This document shows, one piece after another, positions 16,654 through 26,328 of a stretch of 64,000 nucleotides of DNA. The notes below the pieces were generated by a model. The model searched no databases and was not told the DNA's origin. It saw only the letters and a program-made list of their open reading frames with translations. A program made the translations under genes and the position numbers. The stretch covers positions 682,001 to 746,000 of the forward strand of contig NZ_AUGD01000002.1 of assembly GCF_000426845.1 (NCBI RefSeq), read 5' to 3'. Position 1 is the first letter of the stretch, and every line of letters starts with the position of its first letter. Origin of the DNA: Bradyrhizobium sp. in8p8 (lineage in GTDB: Bacteria > Pseudomonadota > Alphaproteobacteria > Rhizobiales > Xanthobacteraceae).

Positions 16654-17589
16654 TCACTCCTTCACGGCGCCGGTCATCGCCGACACATAATGCTCCACGA
16701 AGAAGGCGTAAAGGATCACGAGCGGCAGCGAGCCGGCCAGCGCTCCGGCCATCAGCGAGCCCCAGCGGTAGATGTCGCCGTCGACGAACTCGTTGACGAT
16801 CGCGACCGGGACCGTCTTGTTGCTGGTCGATTGCAGGAACGTCAGGGCGTAGATGAACTCGTTCCAGCACAAAGTGAAGCAGAAGATGAAGGCCGAGATC
16901 AGGCCGGGGATCGCGAGCGGCAGCACGATCTTGACCAGGATCTGCCATCGGCTTGCCCCGTCGATCAGCGCGCACTCCTCCAGCTCGAACGGGATGGTCT
17001 TGAAATAACCCATCAGCAGCCATGTCGAAAACGGAATCAGGATGGTCGGATAGGTCAGGATCAGCGCAAGCGGCGAGTCGAACAGGCCGTACTGAAACAC
17101 GACGGTGGCGAGCGGAATGAACAGGATCGACGGCGGCACCAGATAGGCGAGGAAGATCAGCCCGCCAACGAGATTGGCGCCCTTGTAGCGCAACCGCACG
17201 ATCGCGTAGGCGGCCAGCACGCTCGCAAAGATCGACAGCACCGTCGCGCACACGGCCACGTACATCGTATTCCAGAGCCAGTGCGGGTAATAGCTCTCGA
17301 ACAGAAGCTTGTGAAAGTGCTTGAACGTCGGATTCCAAGTCCAGAACGGATTGTACTTGTCGAGGTCGAGCAACTGCTCGTCGGGCTTCACCGACGTCAG
17401 CGCCATCCAGTAGAACGGGAACAGCAGGACGACCACGATGATCGTGAGCGGCAGATACAGCGTCACCATCCTGCGCGGCACCGACTGCAGATAGCTCATG
17501 CCCTCGCTATGGTCGTCCTTCGCCGCGGTCGGAGAGGACGCCGACAGGGTGGCCTTGAGATCAATCGACCTGGTCGGCAGATCAGTCAT
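16654..17589 (-). CDS. Carbohydrate ABC transporter permease (MalG type)
   Basis: 311-residue inner-membrane subunit. A cytoplasmic N-terminal tail of about 38 residues precedes the first helix (VTLYLPLTIIVVVLLFPFYW), and five more helices follow. The EAA loop that contacts the ATPase is visible as LEECALIDGASRWQILVK. MalG-type permeases pair with a MalF-type partner, here encoded directly upstream with an 8-base overlap. It belongs to the operon running from the ATPase gene at 21040 down to eda. Confidence 0.92.
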   Translation of the reverse strand: MTDLPTRSIDLKATLSASSPTAAKDDHSEGMSYLQSVPRRMVTLYLPLTIIVVVLLFPFYWMALTSVKPDEQLLDLDKYNPFWTWNPTFKHFHKLLFESYYPHWLWNTMYVAVCATVLSIFASVLAAYAIVRLRYKGANLVGGLIFLAYLVPPSILFIPLATVVFQYGLFDSPLALILTYPTILIPFSTWLLMGYFKTIPFELEECALIDGASRWQILVKIVLPLAIPGLISAFIFCFTLCWNEFIYALTFLQSTSNKTVPVAIVNEFVDGDIYRWGSLMAGALAGSLPLVILYAFFVEHYVSAMTGAVKE

Positions 17590-18535
17590 TGTTCTCTCCC
17601 TGCTGCCATTTCCTGCGCTGCAGGCCGAACCACGAGACCATGATGGCTGCGAGCAGGAAGGGGATCATCGCGCTGGAGATCGCGGCTCCCTCGCCCAGCT
17701 GCCCGGCAATGATCGCGCGCTGGTAAGACAGCGTGGCCATCAAATGGGTGGCGTTGACCGGGCCGCCACGCGTCATCGCCCAGATCAGCTGGAAGTCGGT
17801 GAAGGTGAACAGCACCGAGAACGTCATCACGACCGCGATGATCGGCGTCAGCAACGGATAGGTGATGTGCCGGAACATCTGCCAGCGCGACGCGCCGTCG
17901 AGCGTTGCGGCCTCATAGAGCGATGGCGAGACGGTCTGCAATCCCGCAAGCAGCGTGATCGCCACGAAGGGAACGCCGCGCCAGACATTGGCGAAGATCA
18001 CACAGATCCGCGCCCAGGTGGTGTCCCCCAGGAAATTGATGTTCTGGCTGATCAGTCCGAGCTGCTTCAGCGACCAGGAAATGATCGAGAATTGCGAGTC
18101 GAAGATCCACCAGAAGGCGAGAGCCGACAGCACCGTCGGAACGATGAAGGGGATGAGCACCATGGCGCGCAGCATCGCCTTGAACGGCATATGCTCGTTG
18201 AGCAGCAGCGCAAGATAGAGCCCGATGCCGAATTTGAAGGCACTGGCGACGAACGTGTAGAGCAGCGTGTTGAATACCGACAACCAGAAGATAGAGTCGT
18301 CCCAGAGCCACTCATAGTTCTCGGTGGCGACGAATTGCCCGACCCTGCCGATGCGGGTGTCCGTGAAGGACAGCCAAATGCCGAGCCCCAGCGGATAAGC
18401 CAGGAAGAAGATCAGGAACGCCATGGCCGGCACCATGAACCAGAAGCCGAGCCAGTTGCGATTGTGTTTGAGCTGGATCCAGGCGCTGTCCTCGCTCAAC
18501 TGAGGCTTGGCCCGGGGAATTGCGACATCAGCCAT
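17582..18535 (-). CDS. Carbohydrate ABC transporter permease (MalF type)
   Basis: 317-residue inner-membrane subunit with six predicted helices; the first is GFWFMVPAMAFLIFFLAYPL. The EAA motif is LYEAATLDGASRWQMFRHI, close to that of its partner permease, as expected for a heterodimer. The gene overlaps the MalG-type gene by 8 bases. A strong hairpin separates it from the upstream substrate-binding gene, probably lowering permease mRNA relative to the binding protein. Confidence 0.92.
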   Translation of the reverse strand: MADVAIPRAKPQLSEDSAWIQLKHNRNWLGFWFMVPAMAFLIFFLAYPLGLGIWLSFTDTRIGRVGQFVATENYEWLWDDSIFWLSVFNTLLYTFVASAFKFGIGLYLALLLNEHMPFKAMLRAMVLIPFIVPTVLSALAFWWIFDSQFSIISWSLKQLGLISQNINFLGDTTWARICVIFANVWRGVPFVAITLLAGLQTVSPSLYEAATLDGASRWQMFRHITYPLLTPIIAVVMTFSVLFTFTDFQLIWAMTRGGPVNATHLMATLSYQRAIIAGQLGEGAAISSAMIPFLLAAIMVSWFGLQRRKWQQGENND

Positions 18536-18563
18536 GCCCGATATCCCTGATCAAAAATATTGA

Positions 18564-18593
18564 CGGGCGGGCGGCCGGAGGGCCGCCCGCCCG
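18564..18593 (-). terminator. Strong intra-operon hairpin between binding-protein and permease genes
   Basis: Perfect 13-bp GC arms (CGGGCGGGCGGCC and GGCCGCCCGCCCG) with a 4-base loop lie just after the substrate-binding gene stop at 18601. On the minus strand TCAATATTTTTG follows. Partial termination or 3' protection here would give excess binding protein, a frequent arrangement in ABC operons. Confidence 0.65.
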
Positions 18594-18600
18594 GTGACCG

Positions 18601-19920
18601 TCAGCGATAGATGCGTTTCAGCTGGCGCTCGGCTTCCGCCATCGCACCCTTCGCATCCTTGGTGCCGGTGCAGTAATTGGCGAACATGTCGACGACGATG
18701 AAGTCGGCGATCGCGGTTGCCGCCTTCTCGCCGACCGTGCCGATACCGGACGCGGGCAGCGTGCGCTTTGAAGCCTGTGCGAACACGGCGTTCTTGGGAT
18801 CCGCTGTCCAGATCGGCGCGGACTCATAGGCGTTCAAGGTCTGCGTCAGATAGCCCTGCGCGCCATCCAGCCACTTCTCGTAGTTCTCCTTCTCCAGCAT
18901 GAAGGCGACGAATGCCTTCGCCGCGTTCGGATACTTGGTGAAGTTGAACGCGAGGATCGGCAGCGCCAGCTGCAGCTCAGTCGGCTTGCCGACCGGACCG
19001 ACCGGCCAGAGCGCGTGATAGGTGTCCGCAGCGAGCTCCTTCTTGCTCGCATCCGTCTTGGCGGCGACGTAGATCGAGATTCCGTTCGCTGTGCAATAGA
19101 GTTCGCCAGCGAGGAACGCCTTGTTGTTGGAGGAGTCGTTCCAGGACGCAGTGCCCGGGATGAAGCTCTCGTACAGCGCCTTGCAGTATTCCAGCGCCTT
19201 CGCCGTCTCCGGCGAATTGATCACGATCTTGTCGTTCTGGTCGACCGTGTACGCGCCATGCCCCCACAGCACCCAGTGCAGCCACGAATTGCCGTCGCCC
19301 GATGCGTGGCCGAGCGCGAAGCCGGCCGGCGTGTTGTTCGCCTTCAGCGCCTTGCACATCTCGAGGAAGCCGGGGAAGTCCTTCGGGAATTCCTTGAAGC
19401 CGGCCTTGTCGAGCGCCGACTTGCGGTACGTCATGTAACCGCCGTTGGTCGCGACGGGGATGCCGAGCCAGTCATTTCCCTGCTTGCAGGTCTTGGCGGC
19501 CGCGTCGGTCCAGCCGCCGTATTTCTTGCCGAGATAATCGGCGACGTCGTTCATCTTCAGCACTTTGGTCGGGAACAGCTGCGGCAGCGTGTGCAGGCCC
19601 CAGGCGAGATCGAGCCCCGAACCGGTGTTGGCTGCAACCGAGGCCTTCGGCTGCACGTCCTCGAAGGATTCGCTGAACACGTTCATCTCGGTGCCGGTCG
19701 CAGCCTTGAAGGCCGCAACCATTGCGTTGAACGCATCGTCCTCCGCCGGCACGAAGCGCTTCCAGCGCATCACGGTCAGCTTGGCGCCGGGCTCGGCTTT
19801 CCAGGGCGCGCTCTGCGCCCAGGCCCTGGCGAAGTCGAACAGTGCCGGCCCGGTCAGCATGCCGGTCGCAGCCAGTGCCGTTCCGCCTTGAAGCAATGTT
19901 CGGCGGGTAAAGTCTTGCAT
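18601..19920 (-). CDS. Carbohydrate ABC transporter substrate-binding protein
   Basis: 439-residue periplasmic protein of the family 1 (maltose-type) solute-binding group. The N-terminus has a Tat-like signal (TRRTLLQGGTALAATGML) with likely cleavage near ARAWAQSA. The mature part has typical segments (LTVMRWKRFVPAEDDAFNAM, DLAWGLHTLPQLFPTKVL, and a Trp-rich ligand region). It is encoded 52 bases after the ATPase gene and ahead of the two permeases. The substrate is probably a sugar or sugar acid that feeds the 2-keto-3-deoxygluconate branch; the exact ligand is unknown. Confidence 0.9.
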   Translation of the reverse strand: MQDFTRRTLLQGGTALAATGMLTGPALFDFARAWAQSAPWKAEPGAKLTVMRWKRFVPAEDDAFNAMVAAFKAATGTEMNVFSESFEDVQPKASVAANTGSGLDLAWGLHTLPQLFPTKVLKMNDVADYLGKKYGGWTDAAAKTCKQGNDWLGIPVATNGGYMTYRKSALDKAGFKEFPKDFPGFLEMCKALKANNTPAGFALGHASGDGNSWLHWVLWGHGAYTVDQNDKIVINSPETAKALEYCKALYESFIPGTASWNDSSNNKAFLAGELYCTANGISIYVAAKTDASKKELAADTYHALWPVGPVGKPTELQLALPILAFNFTKYPNAAKAFVAFMLEKENYEKWLDGAQGYLTQTLNAYESAPIWTADPKNAVFAQASKRTLPASGIGTVGEKAATAIADFIVVDMFANYCTGTKDAKGAMAEAERQLKRIYR

Positions 19921-19972
19921 GTCGTCCTCCCTGTGATGTTTTTTGTCGTCTTATGCTTTGTTGCTTTATGCG

Positions 19973-21040
<1,068 letters not shown>

Positions 21041-21187
21041 CTAGCTCCCTCCTCGAAAGTCCACGACGCCTCCAAGCGCCGCGACCGTCTTGTTTTTTCA
21101 GACTTCACCGAACGAAGCCCGATCTTAGCGGGCGACATTGTCGGTAGTTTGTGCGGTTTTGGCAATTTGTCTTTGGTTAGTCGTTGC

Positions 21188-21201
21188 TGGTAGCGCTGTC
21201 A
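21188..21201. promoter_or_regulatory. Candidate LacI-family operator 1
   Basis: TGGTAGCGCTGTCA is an imperfect palindrome centred on the CpG inside AGCGCT, the usual core of LacI/GalR operators. It lies 42 bases before the lacI start and 148 bases before the ABC ATPase start. It matches the reverse complement of the site at 22316-22329 at 12 of 14 positions. Confidence 0.65.
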
Positions 21202-21243
21202 ACGTTCCTTTGTTTGCAGGACTGACTGTGTTAAGAGCAGCAA

Positions 21244-22344
21244 ATGGGTCGAAAACGCACCAAGTCAGGCAAAATCCGGCTGGCCGAAGTGGCCGAGCTC
21301 GCCGGCGTCAGCCCGATTACCGCGTCCCGCTTCTTCCGCAATCCGGAGGCTCTGTCCGTCGCCAAGCGGACACGGGTTGAGAGTGCCGCGAAGGAGCTCG
21401 GCTATGTGCCCAACCTTGCGGCCCGCGCGCTGGCCTCGCAACGCACCGAAGTCATCGGTGTATTGATCCCCTCCCTCACGAATAACGTGTTCTCGGATGT
21501 GCTGCGCGGCATCTATGATGCATCCGAAGGCAGCCGTTACTCGATCCAGTTGTCCAACACACGCTACAGCATTCTCCAGGAAGAGAAGCTGCTGCGTCTG
21601 TTTCTGGCGCAGAAACCCGCCGGGCTGATCGTCACTGGCATCGACCAGACAGCCGAGTCCCGCGCGATGCTGGAGGCCGCAGACTGCCCGATCGTGCAGA
21701 TCATGGAGATCGGTCCGGATCCGGTCGACATGATGATCGGCTTTTCACACTACGATGCGGCCCGCGCCGCGATAGCGCACCTGTTCGAACAAGGCCACCG
21801 CAAGATCGGCTTCGTCGGCGCACGCATGGATCCCAGAGTGCAGCGGCGCCTCGACGGATATGTCTCGGCGATGAAGGACGCCGGACTGTTCGATCAGCGT
21901 CTCGTGGTCACGACGGCGACGCCAACCTCCGTGACGCTCGGCGGCGCGCTGTTCACCGATCTTCTGGCGCGCGAGCCCGACATAGACGCGGTGTTCTGCG
22001 CCAACGACGACCTCGCGCTCGGCGTCCTGTTCGAATGCCGGCGCCGGGAGATCGAGGTCCCCGAGCAGATCGCGATCGTCGGCTTCAACGACCTCGAATT
22101 CATGGCCTCCGCCGTCCCCACTCTCACCAGCGTCCGCACCAACCGCTACGAGATGGGGAAGACGGCCGCCACCATGCTGATCAACGCCATCGAAGGGCGG
22201 CGGCCGGAGCAGGCGGTGCTCGATCTCGGCTTCAAGGTGATCGAGCGGCAAAGCTCGTCAGCACGACGTGCGGACAGCAGGCCGGCCACTTCCGCCGCGG
22301 GCGCAGCGAACAAAATGATAGCGTTACCAAGTAGCCACGACTAG
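21244..22344 (+). CDS. LacI-family transcriptional regulator
   Basis: 366-residue regulator with an N-terminal LacI helix-turn-helix (residues 12-60: LAEVAELAGVSPITASRFF) and hinge, then a periplasmic-binding-like effector domain, with family segments VIGVLIPSLTNNVFSDVLRG, FVGARMDPRVQRRLDGY and VFCANDDLALGVLFECRR. It resembles the GntR-type gluconate repressors. The C-terminal 25 residues are low in conserved character, and their coding DNA contains the second operator-like site. It lies between the ABC transporter operon and the dehydratase operon and is expected to repress both in the absence of a sugar-acid inducer. Confidence 0.92.
   Translation: MGRKRTKSGKIRLAEVAELAGVSPITASRFFRNPEALSVAKRTRVESAAKELGYVPNLAARALASQRTEVIGVLIPSLTNNVFSDVLRGIYDASEGSRYSIQLSNTRYSILQEEKLLRLFLAQKPAGLIVTGIDQTAESRAMLEAADCPIVQIMEIGPDPVDMMIGFSHYDAARAAIAHLFEQGHRKIGFVGARMDPRVQRRLDGYVSAMKDAGLFDQRLVVTTATPTSVTLGGALFTDLLAREPDIDAVFCANDDLALGVLFECRRREIEVPEQIAIVGFNDLEFMASAVPTLTSVRTNRYEMGKTAATMLINAIEGRRPEQAVLDLGFKVIERQSSSARRADSRPATSAAGAANKMIALPSSHD
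22316..22329. promoter_or_regulatory. Candidate LacI-family operator 2, inside the 3' end of lacI
   Basis: TGATAGCGTTACCA; its reverse complement TGGTAACGCTATCA differs from operator 1 at two positions. It overlaps the last codons of lacI and lies 139 bases before the dehydratase start. The same regulator probably acts on the forward operon. Confidence 0.6.
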
Positions 22345-22467
22345 TATTGCACTTATGAGGAAACGACCCCGCCAGCGGGACGGCAGATCATCGCTCGCGC
22401 CGTTGGGCATCGCACATGCCGCTACCGTGAGACGGACGCCGGTGCGTTTGCATTGCAGGAGAAACCA

Positions 22468-24297
22468 ATGACAAAGAAGCCAACCAATGGGCATGCCGCC
22501 GGCAGCAACGGCTCCCGCCGCCATCTTCGCTCGCAAGAATGGTTCAACAACCCGCACAATCCGGGCATGACGGCGCTCTATATGGAGCGTTACCTGAACT
22601 ACGGCCTCACCCGCGCCGAGCTGCAGTCCGGCAAGCCGATCATCGGCATCGCCCAGACCGGCAACGACCTCTCTCCCTGCAACCGCCACCACATCGAGCT
22701 TGCCCATCGCGTCCGTGAGGGCATCCGCGAAGCCGGCGGCATTGCGATGGAATTCCCGACCCATCCGATCCAGGAGACCGGCAAGCGCCCGACCGCGGCG
22801 CTCGACCGAAACCTCGCCTATCTCGGCCTCGTCGAAATCCTCTACGGCTATCCGCTCGACGGCGTGGTGCTGACCACCGGCTGCGACAAGACCACCCCGG
22901 CCTGCATGATGGCGGCGGCCACCGTGAACCTGCCCGCGATCGTGCTGTCGGGCGGACCGATGCTGAACGGCTGGCATGCCGGCGAGCGTACCGGCTCCGG
23001 CACCATCGTCTGGAAGTCGCGCGAGCGGCTTGCCGCCGGCGAGATCGACTATGAAGAGTTCATGGAGATCGTGGCTTCCTCGGCGCCCTCGGTCGGCCAT
23101 TGTAACACGATGGGCACGGCCTCGACCATGAACGGGCTTGCCGAAGCGCTCGGCTTCTCCCTGCCCGGCTGTGCGGCAATCCCCGCACCCTATCGCGAGC
23201 GCGGCCAGATCGCCTACGAGACGGGCAAGCGCATCGTCGAGATGGTCTGGGAGGATCTGAAGCCTTCGGACATCCTGACCCGCAAGGCGTTCGAGAATTG
23301 CATCGTGATCAATTCCGCGATCGGCGGCTCGACCAATGCGCCGATCCACATCAATGCGCTGGCCCGCCATATCGGCGTCGAGCTTTCGATCGAGGACTGG
23401 CAGAAGGTCGGCCATGACGTGCCGCTGCTCGTCAACATGCAGCCGGCAGGCTTCTATCTCGGCGAGGAATTCCACCGCGCCGGTGGCGTGCCGGCCGTGG
23501 TGCGCGAGCTGATGAAGCACAAGCGGATCCACGAGGATGCAGTCACGGTCAACGGCCGCGGCATCGGCGAGAATTGCAGGAATGCGCCCGCGCCTGATAA
23601 CGACGTGATCTGGGCCTACGACAAGCCGCTGGTGAAGGACGCCGGCTTCCTGGTGCTGAAGGGCAATCTGTTCGATTCCGCGATCATGAAGACCAGCGTA
23701 ATCTCCAAGGAGTTCCGCGACCGCTACCTCAGCAATCCGAAGGACCCGAACGCCTTCGAAGGCCGCGCCATCGTGTTCGAAGGACCTGAGGACTATCACG
23801 AGCGGATCGATGACCCCGCGCTCGACATCGACGAGCACTGCGTGCTGTTCATCCGCGGCACCGGTCCGATCGGCTACCCCGGCGGCGCCGAGGTCGTGAA
23901 CATGCAGCCGCCGGCAGCATTGATCAAACGCGGCATCCTGTCCCTGCCCTGCATCGGTGACGGCCGCCAGTCCGGCACCTCGGGCTCGCCCTCGATCCTC
24001 AATGCTTCGCCGGAAGCCGCCGCCAATGGCGGTCTCGCGATCCTCAAGACCGGCGACACGGTGCGGATCGATCTCAACAAGGGCAGTGCCAACATCCTGA
24101 TCTCGGACGAGGAGCTGAAGAAGCGGCATGCCGAGCTCAAGGCCAGTGGCGGCTTCAAGCACCCGCCGAACCAGACGCCGTGGCAGGAGATCTACCGCAA
24201 CACCGTCGGCCAGCAATCGACCGGCGCCTGCATGGAGCTCGCCACCCGCTATCAGAACGTCGCCGGTACGTTTGGCGTGGCGCGGGATAATCACTAG
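22468..24297 (+). CDS. IlvD/Edd-family sugar-acid dehydratase
   Basis: 609-residue iron-sulphur dehydratase that removes water from an aldonic acid to give a 2-keto-3-deoxy acid. Cluster and active-site regions are [19 protein letters not shown] and [20 protein letters not shown], with a third segment [20 protein letters not shown] near the C-terminus. It resembles the L-arabonate/D-xylonate/gluconate dehydratase group rather than IlvD proper. The start at 22468 follows AGGAGA; a short upstream in-frame extension lacks a ribosome site. With KdgK and Eda in the opposite operon it would complete a semi-phosphorylated Entner-Doudoroff-like route if the substrate is gluconate or galactonate. Confidence 0.9.
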   Translation: MTKKPTNGHAAGSNGSRRHLRSQEWFNNPHNPGMTALYMERYLNYGLTRAELQSGKPIIGIAQTGNDLSPCNRHHIELAHRVREGIREAGGIAMEFPTHPIQETGKRPTAALDRNLAYLGLVEILYGYPLDGVVLTTGCDKTTPACMMAAATVNLPAIVLSGGPMLNGWHAGERTGSGTIVWKSRERLAAGEIDYEEFMEIVASSAPSVGHCNTMGTASTMNGLAEALGFSLPGCAAIPAPYRERGQIAYETGKRIVEMVWEDLKPSDILTRKAFENCIVINSAIGGSTNAPIHINALARHIGVELSIEDWQKVGHDVPLLVNMQPAGFYLGEEFHRAGGVPAVVRELMKHKRIHEDAVTVNGRGIGENCRNAPAPDNDVIWAYDKPLVKDAGFLVLKGNLFDSAIMKTSVISKEFRDRYLSNPKDPNAFEGRAIVFEGPEDYHERIDDPALDIDEHCVLFIRGTGPIGYPGGAEVVNMQPPAALIKRGILSLPCIGDGRQSGTSGSPSILNASPEAAANGGLAILKTGDTVRIDLNKGSANILISDEELKKRHAELKASGGFKHPPNQTPWQEIYRNTVGQQSTGACMELATRYQNVAGTFGVARDNH

Positions 24298-24306
24298 AAG
24301 CCACAC

Positions 24307-24393
24307 CGTCATTGCGAGGAGCGAAGCGACGAAGCAATCCAGAGCGCCCTCCGCGGCAAGATTCTGGATTGCTTCGCTTCGCTCGCAATGACG
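24307..24393. repeat. Palindromic intergenic element with CGTCATTGCGAG ends
   Basis: Perfect terminal inverted repeats CGTCATTGCGAG and CTCGCAATGACG, with inner arms AGCGAAGCGA/TCGCTTCGCT and GCAATCCAGA/TCTGGATTGC. The RNA would fold as one long hairpin between the dehydratase and SDR genes. It is a different sequence family from the CATTCCGG-type elements. Confidence 0.85.
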
Positions 24394-24430
24394 ACACAGC
24401 CATCAGATTCAGGGTGAGGAGAACAACAAA

Positions 24431-25162
24431 ATGGCAGACCGCCTCAAGGGCAAGCGCGCCGTCGTCACGGCTGCTGCGGCTGGAATCGGGCGCGCCTGCG
24501 CCATCGCGTTCGCGCGCGAGGGCGCAACCGTCATCGCCACCGACATCAACGAGGCCGGGATCGCGACCCTGACCAAGGAAGGCATCACTGAAGTCGCCAA
24601 GCTCGACGTCCGCAACACCGCCGAGGTCAATGCGTTCGCCAAGCGCGTCGGCAGGATCGACATCCTGCTCAACGCGGCCGGCTTCGTGCACCACGGCACC
24701 ATCCTGGACTGCTCCGAAGAGGATTTCGACTTCTCGTTCGACCTCAATGTCAAGTCGATGCACCGGACCATCAAGGCGTTCCTGCCGGAGATGCTTGCGG
24801 GGGGCGGCGGCAGCATCGTCAACATCTCGTCCTGCGCGGCCTTGAGGCCGCCCGCCAATCGCTACGTCTACAGCGCATCAAAAGCGGCGGTGTCGCTGCT
24901 GACGCGTGCGGTCGCGCTCGACTTCATCACCAAGGGCATCCGCTGCAACTCGATCTGTCCCGGCACCGTCGAGACGCCCTCGATGCTCGACCGCGCCGCA
25001 GCACAAGGGCCGCAGGGCAAGGAGATGTTCATCTCCCGCCAGAAGATGGGGCGGCTCGGCACCGCCGAGGAGATCGCGGCCATGGCGGTCTATCTCGGCA
25101 GCGACGAGAGCGCCTTCACCACCGGCGTCGACCTCGTGGTCGACGGCGGCTACATGCTCTGA
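24431..25162 (+). CDS. Short-chain dehydrogenase, DHRS6/2-keto-3-deoxy-fuconate dehydrogenase-like
   Basis: 243-residue NAD(P)-dependent SDR. The cofactor motif TAAAAGIGRACAIAFAREG, the NAAG motif in LLNAAGFVHHGTILDCSEE, the catalytic Ser in VNISSCAAL, and YVYSASKAAV with the Tyr and Lys are all present. The NAAGFVHHG and ICPGTVETPS stretches are like human DHRS6 and bacterial 2-keto-3-deoxy-L-fuconate 4-dehydrogenase, both of which act on small hydroxy or keto acids. It lies downstream of the dehydratase gene across the palindromic element, and 17 bases before the next SDR. A step in sugar-acid oxidation is inferred. Confidence 0.9.
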   Translation: MADRLKGKRAVVTAAAAGIGRACAIAFAREGATVIATDINEAGIATLTKEGITEVAKLDVRNTAEVNAFAKRVGRIDILLNAAGFVHHGTILDCSEEDFDFSFDLNVKSMHRTIKAFLPEMLAGGGGSIVNISSCAALRPPANRYVYSASKAAVSLLTRAVALDFITKGIRCNSICPGTVETPSMLDRAAAQGPQGKEMFISRQKMGRLGTAEEIAAMAVYLGSDESAFTTGVDLVVDGGYML

Positions 25163-25179
25163 CCCCAGGGGCACCCGGC

Positions 25180-25926
25180 ATGAACAAGATCGATCTCGAC
25201 GGCCGCGTCGCCATTGTCACCGGCGGTGCGCAGGGCTTTGGCCGCGCCATCACCGAGCGCTTCGTCGCCTCGGGCGCAAAGGTCGCGATCTGGGACTTCG
25301 ACTCGACGCTGGCGGAGAAGACGGCAAGCGAAGTCGGTGGCGAGACGAAAGTCTTCAAGGTCGACGTCACCGACACCCAGGCAGTCGATCAGGCCCGCGA
25401 TGCAACTCTGGCCGCCTTCGGGAAGATCGACATTCTCGTCAACAATGCCGGCATCGCCGGTGTCAACAAGCCGGTCTGGGAGACCGACCTGGAGGAATGG
25501 CGCAAGGTGTTGCGCATCAACCTCGACGGCCCGTTCATCGTAAGCAAGGCGATCGTGCCCGTGATGCTCAAGCAGAAATACGGGCGCATCGTGAACATCG
25601 CCTCGATCGCCGGCAAGGAAGGTAACCCCAACGCCGCACACTATTCGGCCTCCAAGGCCGGCCTGATCGCGCTGACGAAATCGCTCGGCAAGGAACTGGC
25701 GGCACACGACATTCTCGTCAATGCGGTGACGCCGGCGGCGGCAAAGACCGCAATCTTCGACCAGATGACTCAGCAACACATCGATTTCATGCTGTCGAAG
25801 ATCCCGAAAGGCCGCTTCGTGCTCGTGGAAGAGCTCGCCGCGATGGTCGCCTGGCTCGCATCCGAGGACTGCGCATTCTCGACCGGCGCGGTGTTCGACA
25901 TTTCGGGTGGGCGCGCAACCTATTAA
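25180..25926 (+). CDS. Short-chain dehydrogenase/reductase (sugar dehydrogenase-like)
   Basis: 248-residue classical SDR: TGGAQGFGRAITERFVASG for cofactor binding, NNAGIAG, the catalytic Ser in NIASIAGKEG and HYSASKAGLIALTKSLG with the Tyr/Lys pair. It resembles L-rhamnose/L-arabinose 1-dehydrogenases and FabG-like enzymes; a sugar 1-dehydrogenase that makes the aldonolactone feeding the dehydratase is plausible. It sits 17 bases after the DHRS6-like gene. Motifs alone do not settle the substrate. Confidence 0.9.
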   Translation: MNKIDLDGRVAIVTGGAQGFGRAITERFVASGAKVAIWDFDSTLAEKTASEVGGETKVFKVDVTDTQAVDQARDATLAAFGKIDILVNNAGIAGVNKPVWETDLEEWRKVLRINLDGPFIVSKAIVPVMLKQKYGRIVNIASIAGKEGNPNAAHYSASKAGLIALTKSLGKELAAHDILVNAVTPAAAKTAIFDQMTQQHIDFMLSKIPKGRFVLVEELAAMVAWLASEDCAFSTGAVFDISGGRATY

Positions 25927-25933
25927 GGTCATC

Positions 25934-26326
25934 ATGATCCGGGAAGGCGGATGCCTGTGCGGCGCGGTGCGGTTCAAGGCGGAAGGCGAGCCGCTCAACG
26001 TCCGCATCTGTCATTGCCGCATCTGCCAGAAGGCGATGGGCTCGCCCTACTTCGCCCGCGCGCAGTTCGATCAGCGCGCGCTCAGCGTCGAGGGTGAGAC
26101 CGCACGCTACGCCTCCTCCGAGAACATCGACCGCGTGTTCTGCAAGCACTGCGGCACGCGCCTGTTCGCATGGCGGCGCAACGGAACGCTGGCGGGGGTC
26201 GCCCTCGCCACTTTCGATGATCGCAATGCTTTCGCCCCGACCGAGCACATCTGGGTGAGCGAGAAGCTCACCTGGGTGAAGGTCGATGACGGATTGGTGC
26301 AATATCCGGGAACGATCCCGACATAA
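25934..26326 (+). CDS. GFA-family protein (CENP-V/glutathione-dependent formaldehyde-activating fold)
   Basis: 130-residue zinc protein. Metal-binding cysteines lie in GGCLCGAVRF, ICHCRICQKAMGSPYFA and FCKHCGTRLFAW, the GFA/Mss4-like pattern. The start MIREGGCLCG at 25934 follows AAGG and lies just after the SDR stop; the frame is open a further 27 bases upstream, inside the SDR gene. GFA proteins are usually S-hydroxymethylglutathione synthase-like or of unknown role. Its 3' end faces that of the EamA gene 2 bases away. Confidence 0.88.
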   Translation: MIREGGCLCGAVRFKAEGEPLNVRICHCRICQKAMGSPYFARAQFDQRALSVEGETARYASSENIDRVFCKHCGTRLFAWRRNGTLAGVALATFDDRNAFAPTEHIWVSEKLTWVKVDDGLVQYPGTIPT

Positions 26327-26328
26327 CG

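Noticed and set aside
22324..24312. 662-codon open frame on the minus strand opposite the dehydratase
   Set aside because: It is the antisense shadow of a clear IlvD/Edd gene, with shadow-like composition and no ribosome site.
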